Positions 1 through 8,815 are shown, numbered from the stretch's first letter. The stretch is 64,000 nucleotides of DNA from Bradyrhizobium sp. Arg816 (GCF_029989365.1 NZ_JAPRAQ010000003.1:496001-560000); one strand, 5' to 3'. The notes: generated from the sequence alone by a model not told the origin. A program made the numbers and translations.

Positions 1-106
1 CTTGTTGCATGTCCTGGGGCGGCGTTTCCGGTTTTGCGTTCGACCCCGCCTGGTCTAAGGTCCCGCCCGGTATCTTATCTCAGAAGAAAAGCCGGGAGGA
101 TTTCTC

Positions 107-406
107 GTGATTTACGTCGTTGCCACCTTGACCATCAAGCCCGAGACGCGCGCCGAATTCATTGCGGCCGCCACTGCCTGCATCAAGGAAACGCGGAAGG
201 AGCCCGGCAATATCGCCTATGATTTGCACGAGAGCGTCACCGATCCCGCCAAGATGGTGTTCGTCGAGCAGTGGGAGAATGCCGAGGCGCTGGTGCCGCA
301 TCGCGCCATGGAGCACATGAAGACGTTCGGCCGCGTCGCAGTGAAGTGTTTTACGGCGCCGCCGAAGATTGAAGTGATCACGCCCGAGAAGGTCGAGACA
401 CGGTAA
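107..406 (+). CDS. putative quinol monooxygenase, antibiotic biosynthesis monooxygenase (ABM) fold
   Basis: A 99-residue protein of the small YgiN-like ABM family, which forms dimeric ferredoxin-like barrels. Family members oxidise quinols or other aromatics without a cofactor, or have no known substrate. Visible family features are the N-terminal beta strand IYVVATLTIKP, the helix with KETRKEPGNIAYDL, and the VFVEQWENAEAL strand and helix. The start is GTG, chosen because GGGAGGA lies seven bases upstream. It sits 12 bp before ureE, so it probably shares the urease transcript, but nothing in the protein suggests a urease role. The exact reaction cannot be told from the sequence. Confidence 0.85.
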   Translation: MIYVVATLTIKPETRAEFIAAATACIKETRKEPGNIAYDLHESVTDPAKMVFVEQWENAEALVPHRAMEHMKTFGRVAVKCFTAPPKIEVITPEKVETR

Positions 407-418
407 CGGGGTAAAAGC

Positions 419-1039
419 ATGATCCGGGCGACGCAGGTTAAGGGACAGCACGGCTTCACGGAGACGCCGGCGGATACGGTGGTGCTCGATTTCGACGACC
501 GGCACCGCCGTCGCATGGCGATGACGGGGACGCGGGGCCTCGAATTCCTGCTCGACCTGGAGAATGCCGTCGCGCTGCGCGGCGGTGATGCATTGGTGCT
601 GGAGGACGGCCGGCTGGTCGAAGTGGTCGCGGCGCCCGAGCCGTTGCTGGAGATCCGCGGCCGCGATCCGCACCACCTCATTCGCGTCGGCTGGCATCTC
701 GGCAATCGCCATTTGCCGACCCAGATCATGGCGAAGAGCCTGCGCATCCGCCGCGACCATGTCATCGAAGCCATGGTGAAGGGCCTCGGTGCGCGCGTGA
801 TCGAGATCGAGGCGCCGTTCGATCCTGAGGGCGGCGCTTACGCCGACGCCGGCCATGCGCATGGTCACGATGATCACGGGCATCACGATCACGACCATCA
901 TCACCATGATCATGGTCACGATCACCACGACCACCATGATCATGCCGCGCATGACCATGGCCACGACCATCACCACGACGAGCATTGCGACCACCCCGAC
1001 CACCACCACGGCCACAAGCATGCTCATGACCACAAATGA
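419..1039 (+). CDS. ureE: urease accessory protein UreE, His-rich form
   Basis: Nickel metallochaperone that hands Ni(II) to the urease activation complex in the cytoplasm. The 206-residue protein has the UreE N-terminal peptide-binding domain (about residues 1-75) and the C-terminal metal-binding domain with the conserved [10 protein letters not shown] segment near residue 100. The last 65 or so residues are a histidine/aspartate tail with about 33 His, the nickel store typical of long UreE proteins. The 3' end overlaps ureF by 14 bases. The urease structural genes are not in the window and presumably lie upstream. On the opposite strand the tail gives a long Met/Val-rich open frame that is only a shadow. 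Confidence 0.96.
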   Translation: MIRATQVKGQHGFTETPADTVVLDFDDRHRRRMAMTGTRGLEFLLDLENAVALRGGDALVLEDGRLVEVVAAPEPLLEIRGRDPHHLIRVGWHLGNRHLPTQIMAKSLRIRRDHVIEAMVKGLGARVIEIEAPFDPEGGAYADAGHAHGHDDHGHHDHDHHHHDHGHDHHDHHDHAAHDHGHDHHHDEHCDHPDHHHGHKHAHDHK

Positions 1040-1748
1040 GCCGGTGAGTGCCGGTGACCTCGCGGAGCGCGAGGCGGCGGCGCTGTACCGGCTGATGACG
1101 TGGCTGTCGCCGGCCTTTCCGGTCGGCGGCTTCTCCTATTCCAGCGGCATCGAATGGGCGGTCGAGGCGGGCGACATCACGGACACCGCGACGCTGGCCG
1201 ACTGGCTCGACGCGATGCTGGGCGATGGGTCCGGCTTTTGCGATGCGACGTTCCTGGTCCACGCCTATCGCGCCACTGAATTGGGCGAGGATACCACGTT
1301 GCGCGATATCGCGGAGCTCGCCGCCGCCTTCGTGCCGTCGCGCGAGCGGCAGCTCGAGACGACCTCACAGGGCCGCGCCTTCATTGAAATTTCCCGCGCC
1401 GCGTGGGATGCCGACGGGCTGGATGCCATGGTGGCGGCATGTCGCACGGCACTGGTCTATCCCGTCGCCATCGGCGTGGTTGCAGCGGTGCACGGCGTGC
1501 CGCTGGCGCCGACGCTGCACGCCTTCCTGCATGCGCTGGTCTCGAACTGGATTTCGGCGGCGAGCCGCCTCATTCCGCTCGGCCAGACCGACAGCCAGCG
1601 GGTGCTGGTGAAGCTGGAAGCCGCCGTTGCCGCGACCGCCAATCGTGCATTGAATGCGACATTGGACGACCTCGGCAGCGCGACCTTCCGCGCCGATCTC
1701 GCTAGTCTGCGGCACGAGACGCAATATACGCGGCTGTTTCGCTCGTGA
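1026..1748 (+). CDS. ureF: urease accessory protein UreF
   Basis: UreF acts with UreD/H and UreG in GTP-dependent assembly of the urease nickel centre and gates the UreG GTPase. The reading frame is open much further upstream through the His-tail region of ureE, but the upstream translation is low complexity. The chosen ATG at 1026 gives a 240-residue protein beginning [11 protein letters not shown]. Family features are [19 protein letters not shown] near the N-terminus and the helical core ending in [14 protein letters not shown]. The start overlaps the end of ureE by 14 bases, which suggests translational coupling. Confidence 0.95.
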   Translation: MTTNEPVSAGDLAEREAAALYRLMTWLSPAFPVGGFSYSSGIEWAVEAGDITDTATLADWLDAMLGDGSGFCDATFLVHAYRATELGEDTTLRDIAELAAAFVPSRERQLETTSQGRAFIEISRAAWDADGLDAMVAACRTALVYPVAIGVVAAVHGVPLAPTLHAFLHALVSNWISAASRLIPLGQTDSQRVLVKLEAAVAATANRALNATLDDLGSATFRADLASLRHETQYTRLFRS

Positions 1749-1787
1749 GCGGCGCGGCCTTTAACCCATCAAGAGAGAGCGAGTGAC

Positions 1788-2411
1788 ATGTCGAAATCTC
1801 ACGGTCCCTTGCGTGTCGGAATAGGCGGCCCGGTCGGATCGGGCAAGACCGCGCTGATGGACCTGCTCTGCAAGACCATGCGCGAGCGCTATGACATCGC
1901 GGCGATCACCAACGACATCTACACCAAATGGGATGCGGAATTCCTCGTGCGCTCGGGCTCGCTGACGCCGGACCGCATCGCCGGCGTCGAGACCGGCGGT
2001 TGTCCGCACACCGCGATCCGCGAGGACGCTTCGATGAACCTGGCCGCGGTCGCGGACATGCGGGCAAAATTTCCCGGGCTCGACCTCGTGCTGATCGAGT
2101 CCGGCGGCGACAATCTGGCTGCCACTTTTTCCCCGGAGCTCGCCGACCTCACAATCTACGTCATCGACGTGGCGGCCGGCGACAAGATCCCGTCCAAGGG
2201 CGGCCCCGGCATCACCCGCTCCGACCTCTTGGTCATCAACAAGATCGACCTCGCGCCCCATGTCGGCGCCTCCCTGGAGAAGATGGAGACGGACGCCAGG
2301 CGCATGCGCGGCGCGCGCCCCTTCGTCATGACCAACCTGAAAAAGAGCGATGGGCTCGACCAGATCGTCGGCTTCATCGAGGCCAAAGGCGGCCTGAAAC
2401 GGGCGAGCTGA
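1788..2411 (+). CDS. ureG: urease accessory GTPase UreG
   Basis: SIMIBI-class GTPase that powers nickel insertion into apo-urease. The 207-residue length is normal. The P-loop GPVGSGKT is at about residues 13-20. The Ni-binding Cys-Pro-His motif is visible in [13 protein letters not shown], and the guanine-specificity NKID segment in [11 protein letters not shown]. It follows ureF after 39 bp with a GAGAGAGCGAG purine stretch before the ATG. It is the last gene of the ureEFG group. Confidence 0.97.
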   Translation: MSKSHGPLRVGIGGPVGSGKTALMDLLCKTMRERYDIAAITNDIYTKWDAEFLVRSGSLTPDRIAGVETGGCPHTAIREDASMNLAAVADMRAKFPGLDLVLIESGGDNLAATFSPELADLTIYVIDVAAGDKIPSKGGPGITRSDLLVINKIDLAPHVGASLEKMETDARRMRGARPFVMTNLKKSDGLDQIVGFIEAKGGLKRAS

Positions 2412-2710
2412 CGGCGCGACGACGTGGCGCAGGCGTTTTCCGCCGTTAACGTTTGGGGCAAAAGCCGCATCCGCGGAACAAATTTCGGACACGGCGATTA
2501 ACTACCTCCGGTGCCCGGAGCAAAGCCTTCATGGCCAGACCATCGGCCGGGCGTATTAAGCTTTTCAGGCGACCGAAGTTGCGTACTGATGCCTCCTCCT
2601 TCATTATCTCCGTTACTGGGGTCCACTCTGTTTCGGCACATGGCCGTTCGAGCGGCGTTGATATGCTCCGTATTTATTGCCGACCTGCTGCTTTCGGCTG
2701 AGTAGTCGAA
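2412..2710. other. intergenic region between ureG and the CHASE kinase
   Basis: About 300 bp with no supportable gene. A small open frame at 2511-2705 has no family features and no ribosome-binding site. A GGAAC at about 2476-2480 is not followed by CGTT at 16-17 bases, so I do not call an EcfG promoter. No T-tailed hairpin was seen after ureG. Confidence 0.5.
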
Positions 2711-4369
2711 GTGGTCCGGCTGGGATTTATCATCGGTTTCATCGCCCTGCTCGGAGCCCTGCTCTCCGGGCTCGCGGCCTATCGTGTCCACGACCAGGAG
2801 CTGGCACTGGACCGGATCGCGCTGGCGCGCGCGATCGACGTCCACGCGAGCCTGGTTCAGGACCGGTTGACCGAGCGCGAGCTGCTCGCGCGTGTCGCCT
2901 CAGGCTTGTTCCGTGCGCCGTCGGTCATCAAGCCGAACATGCTGGAGCCGCTGCGCTCGGCCATCTACGCCTTCAAGACCGATTTCGTGGTCGCCGGGTG
3001 GGTCGCCCGGCTGAAGCCGAACGAGCTTCTGCCGGCGCAGGCCGCGATCGCGAGCGCCGGCTTCCCCAATCCGCAGATCCGCTCCTATGACGACAAGCCG
3101 ATCGATCTTGCGAAGGTCACCCAGCCGATCGACGTGCTGATGGACCTCGAGCCGCGCAGCAACGAGACCAAGGCGCTGCCCGGCCGCAGCTACGACCAGG
3201 ACCAGGTGCGCAGCGCGATGCTGACGCGTGCGCGTGTCGAGAAGAGGTCGGTCGCCTCAGACCCGGTTCAGTTGCTGCGGGGCGACGGGCCCATCGGCAT
3301 CATCGTGGCCGCGCCCGTGATTCCCGAGGGCGCGACCGAGCCGGCCGGCTTCGTCACATTTTCCTACGAGCTCGCCTCCCTGATGCTGACCAATGACGAC
3401 ATGTCGTTGTTCGCGGTCGCGCTGAAGGATCCGCGCAGGGAAGGTGGTGAGCTCGTCGCCAACGACCAGGGCGTGGTCTCGTCACGCATGACGGCAGCGG
3501 ACGGGCCGGCGCCGTCGGCGACGCGCACGGTGAGCTTTGGCGGGCGCGACTGGCATCTCGGCTACTACGCCAAGACCAATTCGGCGCGGCGCGCCGAGCA
3601 GACGGCGATCATCGTGGCGGCGATCGGTCTTGCCATCACCGCGATGGTGTGCGGCCTGTTCGGCTATGTCGCCTACAACAATCTGCGGCTCAGCCGGGAA
3701 ATCCAGGTGCGGATCGGCTTCGAGCGCCGGCTGACCGCCGTCATCGACGAGCTCAACCACCGGGTCAAGAACATCCTGGCGGTGATCCAGTCGATCGTGA
3801 CGCGCACGCTGCGCCACGGCTCGGACATCGACGTTGCGCGTGAACTGCTGATCGGCCGCATCCACGCCATGTCCAACGTGGTCTCGCTGCTCAGCGAGAG
3901 CCAGTGGCAGGGCGTCAAGCTGAAGGGCCTGTTCGAGGCGCGCGCCATCCCGCATGCCGACCGCATCGCCGTCACCGGCCCCGACATCGCGGTCAGCGCA
4001 CGCGCCGCGCAGAGCCTGTCGCTCCTGTTCTTCGAGCTCGCCTCGCACTCCGACGAAGGTCTGTCGCTGGTCGGAAAGCATCCGCACATCACCGCGAATT
4101 GGACGGTGACGGGCGAGGGGACCGATGAGGTCTTCCATTTCCGCTGGGAGGAGTTCAACACCAGCGAGGCGACGCGCCGCCCGGATTCCGATTTCGGTCT
4201 GATCCTGCTCGACCGTGTCGCGCCCGAAGCGCTCGGGGGCACCGCCAAGCGCTTCTTCACCGACGCCTCCTACGTTTATGAATTGACGGCGCCGATGGAG
4301 ACGGTGGTCGACATGTCCGAGCGCGACCGCACGGACAAGATCTCGGCTCCGGTCAGGCCGGTGCGATAG
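2711..4369 (+). CDS. CHASE-domain HWE/HisKA_2-type sensor histidine kinase with degraded ATPase domain
   Basis: A 552-residue membrane sensor. An N-terminal transmembrane helix (residues 3-25) is followed by a periplasmic CHASE-like domain (about 60-250, with GWVARLKPNE and the SYDQDQVRSAML segment) and a second membrane helix (about 297-320). The phosphoacceptor box DELNHRVKNILAVIQSI has its His at residue 350. In the ATPase domain the usual HELATNA N-box reads FELASHSD, with His446 where Asn is expected. The WxE box survives as RWEE, but the glycine-rich GFG loop reads DFG. ATP binding may therefore be weak or lost. The start is GTG directly after an in-frame stop, and no good ribosome site precedes it. 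No response regulator is adjacent. HWE kinases often feed the PhyR general stress response, but that link is inference. Confidence 0.85.
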   Translation: MVRLGFIIGFIALLGALLSGLAAYRVHDQELALDRIALARAIDVHASLVQDRLTERELLARVASGLFRAPSVIKPNMLEPLRSAIYAFKTDFVVAGWVARLKPNELLPAQAAIASAGFPNPQIRSYDDKPIDLAKVTQPIDVLMDLEPRSNETKALPGRSYDQDQVRSAMLTRARVEKRSVASDPVQLLRGDGPIGIIVAAPVIPEGATEPAGFVTFSYELASLMLTNDDMSLFAVALKDPRREGGELVANDQGVVSSRMTAADGPAPSATRTVSFGGRDWHLGYYAKTNSARRAEQTAIIVAAIGLAITAMVCGLFGYVAYNNLRLSREIQVRIGFERRLTAVIDELNHRVKNILAVIQSIVTRTLRHGSDIDVARELLIGRIHAMSNVVSLLSESQWQGVKLKGLFEARAIPHADRIAVTGPDIAVSARAAQSLSLLFFELASHSDEGLSLVGKHPHITANWTVTGEGTDEVFHFRWEEFNTSEATRRPDSDFGLILLDRVAPEALGGTAKRFFTDASYVYELTAPMETVVDMSERDRTDKISAPVRPVR

Positions 4370-4394
4370 AGGTCGCGCGTTAGATTGTTGTGTT

Positions 4395-4443
4395 GAGCAT
4401 GGTCTTTTCGGAGAACCGCTTCGCCCTTTTCCGGATCATGATC
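4395..4443. repeat. short palindromic intergenic repeat (GAGCATG...CATGATC type)
   Basis: Begins GAGCATGGTCTTTTCGGAGA and ends CTTTTCCGGATCATGATC, an imperfect inverted repeat that I recognise as a widespread rhizobial intergenic element. It touches the stop codon of the TetR gene and lies between two convergent genes, so it may act as a transcript 3' end. Confidence 0.7.
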
Positions 4444-5051
4444 TAACCCCTTGGCCGCAGCACCAGGTCGACCAGATTGCGCGCGTAGGCCGGCGTGATC
4501 GGTGCAATGCCGAAGACGTAGCGGTAGAACAGGCTGCCATAGATGGCGTCGTAGAGATCCTCGGGCGCTCCCTCCGCCAGGATGCTGCCATCCGTCTGCC
4601 CCGCGGCGATCATCTCGACCAGGGCGTCGCGGCGGAATTGCAGGTAGCGGGCATAGAACAGCTCCGCCGAGCCGGTCTTGGAAATGCATTCGGAGACGAC
4701 GGCGAGCTGCACCTTGCCGAACTCGCCCTGGAGCGCCTCGGCATAGGCCGCGGCATGGCGGCGTGCGCGCGCCGCGGCGCTGCCGGAGCTCGCAGGCGGC
4801 AGCGGCAGCATCTGCGCGGCATGATGAAGGAAGGCGTCGATCAGCAGCGCTTCCCGCGACGGCCACCATTTGTAGATCGTCATCTTGGAGACGCTGGAGT
4901 GGCGTGCGACGGCATCGATGGTGGTGGCGGCAAGGCCGGTGGCGGCCATCAGCGCATAGGCACTTTCGAGGATGGCGTTGGTGGTCTCGATCGACCGCGG
5001 CCGGCCGCGCCGGGGCGCGCTGTCAGCCTCATCACCCCCGCCCTTTGCCAT
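4443..5051 (-). CDS. TetR/AcrR family transcriptional regulator
   Basis: A 202-residue repressor-type protein. An Arg/Gly-rich start (RRGRPRS) leads into the TetR helix-turn-helix: ILESAYALMAATGLAATT, then IDAVARHSSVSKMTIYKWW. The C-terminal ligand domain is variable and gives no clue to the effector. The start at 5051 (MAKGGGDEAD) is preferred over an ATG 18 codons upstream, because the longer N-terminus MREPLREG... does not look like this family. The neighbouring opgC-like gene is in the same direction about 200 bp upstream, so the target is unclear. Confidence 0.88.
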   Translation of the reverse strand: MAKGGGDEADSAPRRGRPRSIETTNAILESAYALMAATGLAATTIDAVARHSSVSKMTIYKWWPSREALLIDAFLHHAAQMLPLPPASSGSAAARARRHAAAYAEALQGEFGKVQLAVVSECISKTGSAELFYARYLQFRRDALVEMIAAGQTDGSILAEGAPEDLYDAIYGSLFYRYVFGIAPITPAYARNLVDLVLRPRG

Positions 5052-5154
5052 CGCCACGCCAAGTCCCCTTATGCAGAGCCACCCCTCACGCAGAGGCTCC
5101 CGCATAGCGCAGCCACAGGTCTCGGCCTAGCACAATCGCACGATTATTTGGCGA

Positions 5155-5253
5155 GAGCGTTTTCGAGTGAAGTGGATACCGGTTCGCGTGAAGAAAACGC
5201 GTCGAAACAGGAATCTAGAGCTCCGTTCCGATTAGATCGGAACGGAGCTCTAG
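5155..5253. repeat. composite rhizobial repeat ending in an 18-bp perfect hairpin
   Basis: The left part (from 5155, GAGCGTTTTCGAGTGAAGTG, then the TACCGGTTCGCGTGAAGAAAA segment) is a known type of Bradyrhizobium/Rhodopseudomonas intergenic repeat. The right part, 5215-5253, is a perfect 18-bp inverted repeat, CTAGAGCTCCGTTCCGAT, closed by a three-base loop TAG. The right arm contains the TAG stop codon of the minus-strand OpgC gene, so the element abuts the coding end and could serve as its transcript terminus. Confidence 0.8.
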
Positions 5254-6392
5254 GCCTGCTGCCGCAGGGCGGCCGGCAGGTCCTGCCGCCTCGACCAGGA
5301 GATGTAATAGGCCACTGCTGTCATCGCCGCGAAGCCAACGAGGCTTACCGCGATCTGCATCACCACGAGGTTCGGTCCGGTGATCAGGATGAGATGGCCG
5401 GCAAAGGACAGGAACACGGCAACGCAGAACACCGCGAGCCAATCCTCGCCGCATGTGATCACCGCCTGAAGCGGCCGCAACTTGAGGCCGGGGTGGTCGG
5501 CCGGAATGAAATGGGTCGCGAGGAAGGCGAGCGCGAGGAAATGGACCACGCGATAGGGCGCGAGGTTTTCCTTGTCTGTCGGCGCGATGCTGTTGACGAG
5601 GAAGTCCGGCAAATAGACCGACAGCGCGGGCGAATGCCGCATCAAGGTGACGGCCATCGCGAAGATGAGATAGGCACCCGCGAGGATACGCAGCCAGGAC
5701 ATGCCGTGCAACGCGCGTCCGGAGGCGCCTGTCACGGCGAACCAGCCGCCCAGGACCATCAGCATCTGCCAGCACAACGGATTGAAGGTCCAGTCCTGGT
5801 CCGGATAGACCCGGAAATTCCAGTCGAACCAGCGCGCCGCAACGTACAGCGCGACCGATGCCGCCAGCGTCAGGTTCGGCCGCCGCAACAAACCCCACAG
5901 CGCAAACGGAAAGAACGCCATCAGCGGGATCATCAGTTGCAGGAGGTCGAGGTTCAGCGGCTCTTCCTGGAGCACGAGGCCGCGGACCAGGATGCGCAGC
6001 GGATGCTCGAGAATGCCCGAGATGTTGTATTCGTGGATGATCTCCGGCGCCATCGATTGCGAGGCGACATAGGCGATGGTGTCGATATAGATCACGAAGA
6101 GCACGACATAGGCGGCGTAGAGCCGCCAGACGCGGCGAAAGATGCGCGTCGCCGCGACGACGTAGCCGCGCTCCAGCGCCATCCTGCCGTGAATGATGGC
6201 GACGCCATAGCCCACCACGAACACGAACAGGTCCGCGGCGCCGCTGAAGCCGAAATTTCGCAGCGTCAGGAGATTGACGACGTTGTTCGGGATGTGGTCG
6301 ACGAACACCGACCAGTTGGCAATGCCGAGCGTCAAATACAATCTGGCATCGTGATGGAATGCGGCGAGGTTCGCCTTGACGGACGGTTTCAT
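5250..6392 (-). CDS. opgC: OpgC family membrane protein (acyltransferase-like)
   Basis: A 380-residue integral membrane protein with about ten predicted helices. The N-terminal block resembles OpgC: DARLYLTLGIANWSVFVDHIP, then FGFSGAADLFVFVVGYG. OpgC succinylates periplasmic glucans in enterobacteria. Alphaproteobacterial members probably modify cyclic or linear glucans or other envelope sugars, but the acceptor cannot be read from sequence. A late conserved segment, YRVVHFLALAFLATHFIP, carries the family His. The stop codon is inside a strong hairpin repeat. No glucan synthase gene is adjacent. Confidence 0.85.
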   Translation of the reverse strand: MKPSVKANLAAFHHDARLYLTLGIANWSVFVDHIPNNVVNLLTLRNFGFSGAADLFVFVVGYGVAIIHGRMALERGYVVAATRIFRRVWRLYAAYVVLFVIYIDTIAYVASQSMAPEIIHEYNISGILEHPLRILVRGLVLQEEPLNLDLLQLMIPLMAFFPFALWGLLRRPNLTLAASVALYVAARWFDWNFRVYPDQDWTFNPLCWQMLMVLGGWFAVTGASGRALHGMSWLRILAGAYLIFAMAVTLMRHSPALSVYLPDFLVNSIAPTDKENLAPYRVVHFLALAFLATHFIPADHPGLKLRPLQAVITCGEDWLAVFCVAVFLSFAGHLILITGPNLVVMQIAVSLVGFAAMTAVAYYISWSRRQDLPAALRQQA

Positions 6393-6579
6393 CGCGGAAA
6401 ATGACTTTTAGAATCAGGGCCGCTGCTTTTAGCGGCAACCGCCCGCCTATCCGAGTAGCGTTTGCGTGAGGGAGGCCGGAATTGTCCAATCTGGCGCAAA
6501 ATTGCGCATGAGCGCCGGACGGAATTCGCGCAAGCTCGCTCGTTCTGCCGCCGACGAAATCATCTTAGCGCCTTGACCA

Positions 6580-7035
6580 TTATTCGGCCGGTTCGGCCGC
6601 GGCCTCGTCGGACGCGCCGGCGCGACTCGCCATGATTCCGAGGGCGACGCCGCCGATCGCCAGGATCGGCAATAGCCGCTTGATTCCGATGGCACGAACG
6701 ATCTGGAGGCCCGTCGCGAGCAGCATGGGGTCGGCGAGCATATTCGAAGCGGCCGACTTCGCGGCGCGCTCGGCGGCGATCCGGGCGCGCTTCTGAATCT
6801 CCCGCTTGTAGCCCCAATAGCTCCCTGCCGCGGCGAGCGTCAGCAGGAAGAAGATGCCGGCGCCCGCGAGGCAGGCCTGCACGGGACCATATTTTTCGAG
6901 GACCGAGATGAAGGCGGCCGCGCAGAGAAAGCCCGTGGTGATGAAGAGCGCGAGTGCCGCGCCCGCGGCGAGCGATGTCAGGCGGACGGTCGTGCCCGTC
7001 GATGCGCTGATGCCGTCGATGATGCGCTGTAACAT
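6580..7035 (-). CDS. YqjE-like small membrane protein (holin-superfamily fold)
   Basis: 151 residues with three hydrophobic segments: about 18-42 (SLAAGAALALFITTGFLCAA), 55-72 and 118-135. A Lys/Arg/Glu amphipathic stretch, KREIQKRARIAAERAAKSAA, lies between them. It is downstream of a DUF883 (YqjD/ElaB) gene, the same pairing as yqjD-yqjE in Escherichia coli, where both are stationary-phase and stress membrane proteins. It is probably cotranscribed from the EcfG-type promoter before the DUF883 gene. The label phage holin sometimes given to such proteins would mislead here because no phage genes surround it. Confidence 0.7.
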   Translation of the reverse strand: MLQRIIDGISASTGTTVRLTSLAAGAALALFITTGFLCAAAFISVLEKYGPVQACLAGAGIFFLLTLAAAGSYWGYKREIQKRARIAAERAAKSAASNMLADPMLLATGLQIVRAIGIKRLLPILAIGGVALGIMASRAGASDEAAAEPAE

Positions 7036-7117
7036 GGCCTTGCTCCTCAGATCCCCGCAAGCCGGCAGCGGCGGCGCGACGGCGCCGCCGTAACAACGTC
7101 AAGGTCTTGCGTCCACG

Positions 7118-7489
7118 CTACCGGCGCCAGGCGACGCCGATCAGGAAGCCGATGCCGAGCGCGAGCCCGACGGTCGCGAGCGGCCGCTGCGTGATGGCGT
7201 CTTCCAGCGTTTCCTCGATCGAGCCGTAGGCGTCTTGCGCAGCTTCCATCATGGCGCTGCCGCGATCCGACATGTCGTCGACCGCGGAATCCACGCTCTC
7301 GCGGGCCTGGCGATAGCCGCGGCGGGCCTGCTTGCTGCTGGAATTGGCAAAGGTGTTGAGCGCGTCGGTAATCTGATCGGTGAGGGCGGCGATATCGCTT
7401 TTCACGGCTGCTACATCCTTTTCGAGGCGTTCTCTGGTGGCTTTGTCGGTCCAGTCTCTCATCCCGGTTTCGCCATTGGTCATTGACAT
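7118..7489 (-). CDS. DUF883 (ElaB/YqjD family) membrane-anchored protein
   Basis: 123 residues: a long charged amphipathic helix (about 15-95) with alternating Ser/Asp/Glu/Lys, then a C-terminal membrane anchor, ATVGLALGIGFLIGVAWRR. This matches the DUF883 architecture. E. coli YqjD binds ribosomes at the inner membrane in stationary phase. That role is known for the family and inferred here. ATG at 7489 is chosen because GGAG lies six bases upstream. A GGAAC-N16-CGTT promoter lies about 40 bp before the start, which points to general-stress control. Confidence 0.85.
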   Translation of the reverse strand: MSMTNGETGMRDWTDKATRERLEKDVAAVKSDIAALTDQITDALNTFANSSSKQARRGYRQARESVDSAVDDMSDRGSAMMEAAQDAYGSIEETLEDAITQRPLATVGLALGIGFLIGVAWRR

Positions 7490-7528
7490 CAGGAGCTCCA
7501 AAACTGTTGGCGGCTGAGATAGCCGGAA

Positions 7529-7553
7529 AACGTTTCTTGCCCGGGTAAGTTCC
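7529..7553 (-). promoter_or_regulatory. EcfG-type general stress promoter
   Basis: On the minus strand the sequence reads GGAAC, 16 bases, CGTT. This matches the published alphaproteobacterial EcfG consensus (GGAAC-N16/17-CGTT) exactly. The -10 element is about 40 bp upstream of the DUF883 start. Confidence 0.8.
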
Positions 7554-7568
7554 GTTCGGGGAAACCGG

Positions 7569-8681
7569 TCATGCCTGCGGGAGCTGCGGCGAATTCTCCG
7601 GCAGCAGATGCTCCTTCAGGATCAGCCCGACGATCAGGAGGGGCGACGACAGGAATGCGCCCATCGGTCCCCACAGCCAGGTCCAGAACGCCAGCGCGAT
7701 GAAGACGGCAAGCGCGTTCAGGGAAAGCCTGCGCCCGATGATGGTGGGCGTGACGAAGTGTCCTTCCAGGAAGGTGATGCCGCCGAAGGCGAGCCCCGCC
7801 ATCAGTCCGCCGCCGATGGTCGGGAAGGCGACGAGCCCCACCACGACCAGAATGACGAACATCGCGACCGGTCCGATGATCGGGATGAAGTTGAGCGCCG
7901 CCGCAAGCGCGCCGAGCCCGGCCGGATTGGGCATGCCGGTGACGGCGCAGATGAGACCGGTTGCGATGCCCACGCCGAGATTGATCAGCGTCACCGTCAA
8001 AAGGTAGTTGCCGAGATGGACCTCGATCTCGTTGACGATCCGCAGCGTGCGCAGCCGCGCATCGCGATCGCCGAAATTCATGATCAGGGCCCGCCGCAGG
8101 TCGCGCCAGCTCGCGATGAACAGGATCAGCGTGGCGAAGAACAGCAGGAATTCGGCGAAGGTCGGCGACAGGAATTCCAGCGTCGGTTGCACCCATTCGG
8201 CTTTCGGCAGCGGAAGGCTTGGCAGCCCCTCGGAGCCGCCCACCATTGTCTGCAACTCCTTCCACAGCGCCAGCGGCCGGTCGAAGACGTGCATCTTCTC
8301 CTTCAACTGCGCGCCCAATTCCGGCAGGCGCGAGCTCCACTCCATCGCTGGCACGGCAATCAGCGCGACGACGAAGGCGACCACCGTCGTCACCGCGATC
8401 ACGATCAGCACGGCGCCGAGGGCGCGCGGCACATGCCGCCGCTCGAGAAAGCTTGCGGCCGGCGACAACATGGTGCCGGCGACGACCGCCATCACGACCG
8501 GGAGGAAGAACGCCCTGGCGACGTAGAGCACGGCGACCACGGCAATCAGGAACAGACCGGCGAGCGCAAAGGCGACGAACTCGGTGCGGCGGATCACCGG
8601 CGGCAGCTCGACATGGCTGTCGGGAAGCGGGGCGCCCTCGTTGTTGCCGGAAATCAGACGTTCGGTGGGAAGGACGCGCAC
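7569..8681 (-). CDS. AI-2E family transporter (UPF0118 permease)
   Basis: A 370-residue polytopic inner-membrane protein of the PerM/TqsA superfamily. N-terminal paired helices (about residues 35-85, FALAGLFLIAVVAVLYVARA) lead to a soluble central region (about 110-190) and a C-terminal helix block with the family's PNPAGLGALAAALNFIPIIG and FLEGHFVTPTIIGRRLSLN segments. The substrate is unknown: few members transport autoinducer-2, and some are ion or solute exporters. GTG at 8681 is chosen because GGAGGAG precedes it by five bases. The frame is open 70 codons further upstream, but that part has no family sequence and covers the promoter. A candidate EcfG promoter lies 50 bp upstream. Confidence 0.88.
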   Translation of the reverse strand: MRVLPTERLISGNNEGAPLPDSHVELPPVIRRTEFVAFALAGLFLIAVVAVLYVARAFFLPVVMAVVAGTMLSPAASFLERRHVPRALGAVLIVIAVTTVVAFVVALIAVPAMEWSSRLPELGAQLKEKMHVFDRPLALWKELQTMVGGSEGLPSLPLPKAEWVQPTLEFLSPTFAEFLLFFATLILFIASWRDLRRALIMNFGDRDARLRTLRIVNEIEVHLGNYLLTVTLINLGVGIATGLICAVTGMPNPAGLGALAAALNFIPIIGPVAMFVILVVVGLVAFPTIGGGLMAGLAFGGITFLEGHFVTPTIIGRRLSLNALAVFIALAFWTWLWGPMGAFLSSPLLIVGLILKEHLLPENSPQLPQA

Positions 8682-8730
8682 AATATCTCCTCCCGCACGG
8701 AAGCCTCCGCGCGCCCAGTGTTGGCAGTAA

Positions 8731-8756
8731 AACGTCCGGGAGGACGTTCCGGTTCC
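8731..8756 (-). promoter_or_regulatory. EcfG-type general stress promoter for the AI-2E family gene
   Basis: The minus strand reads GGAAC, 17 bases, CGTT, with the -10 element 50 bp upstream of the GTG start at 8681. A second GGAAC inside the spacer has wrong spacing (11 bases). It is divergent from the similar element at 8816-8841. Confidence 0.7.
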
Positions 8757-8815
8757 ATCGCGGTTTCGTGAAGTTTTGCTCGCTTGACTGTGACGTGGGC
8801 GCCGCAGCTGGCGGC

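Noticed and set aside
80..1033. Long minus-strand open frame, Met/Val-rich, opposite ureE
   Set aside because: It mirrors the His-repeat codons of ureE, has low-complexity composition, and no family similarity or ribosome site.
2470..2510. EcfG promoter for the CHASE kinase
   Set aside because: A GGAAC is present, but no CGTT follows at 16 or 17 bases.
6580..7035. Phage holin and hence a prophage remnant
   Set aside because: The gene pairs with a DUF883 gene as in yqjD-yqjE, and no integrase, lysin or phage structural gene is near.
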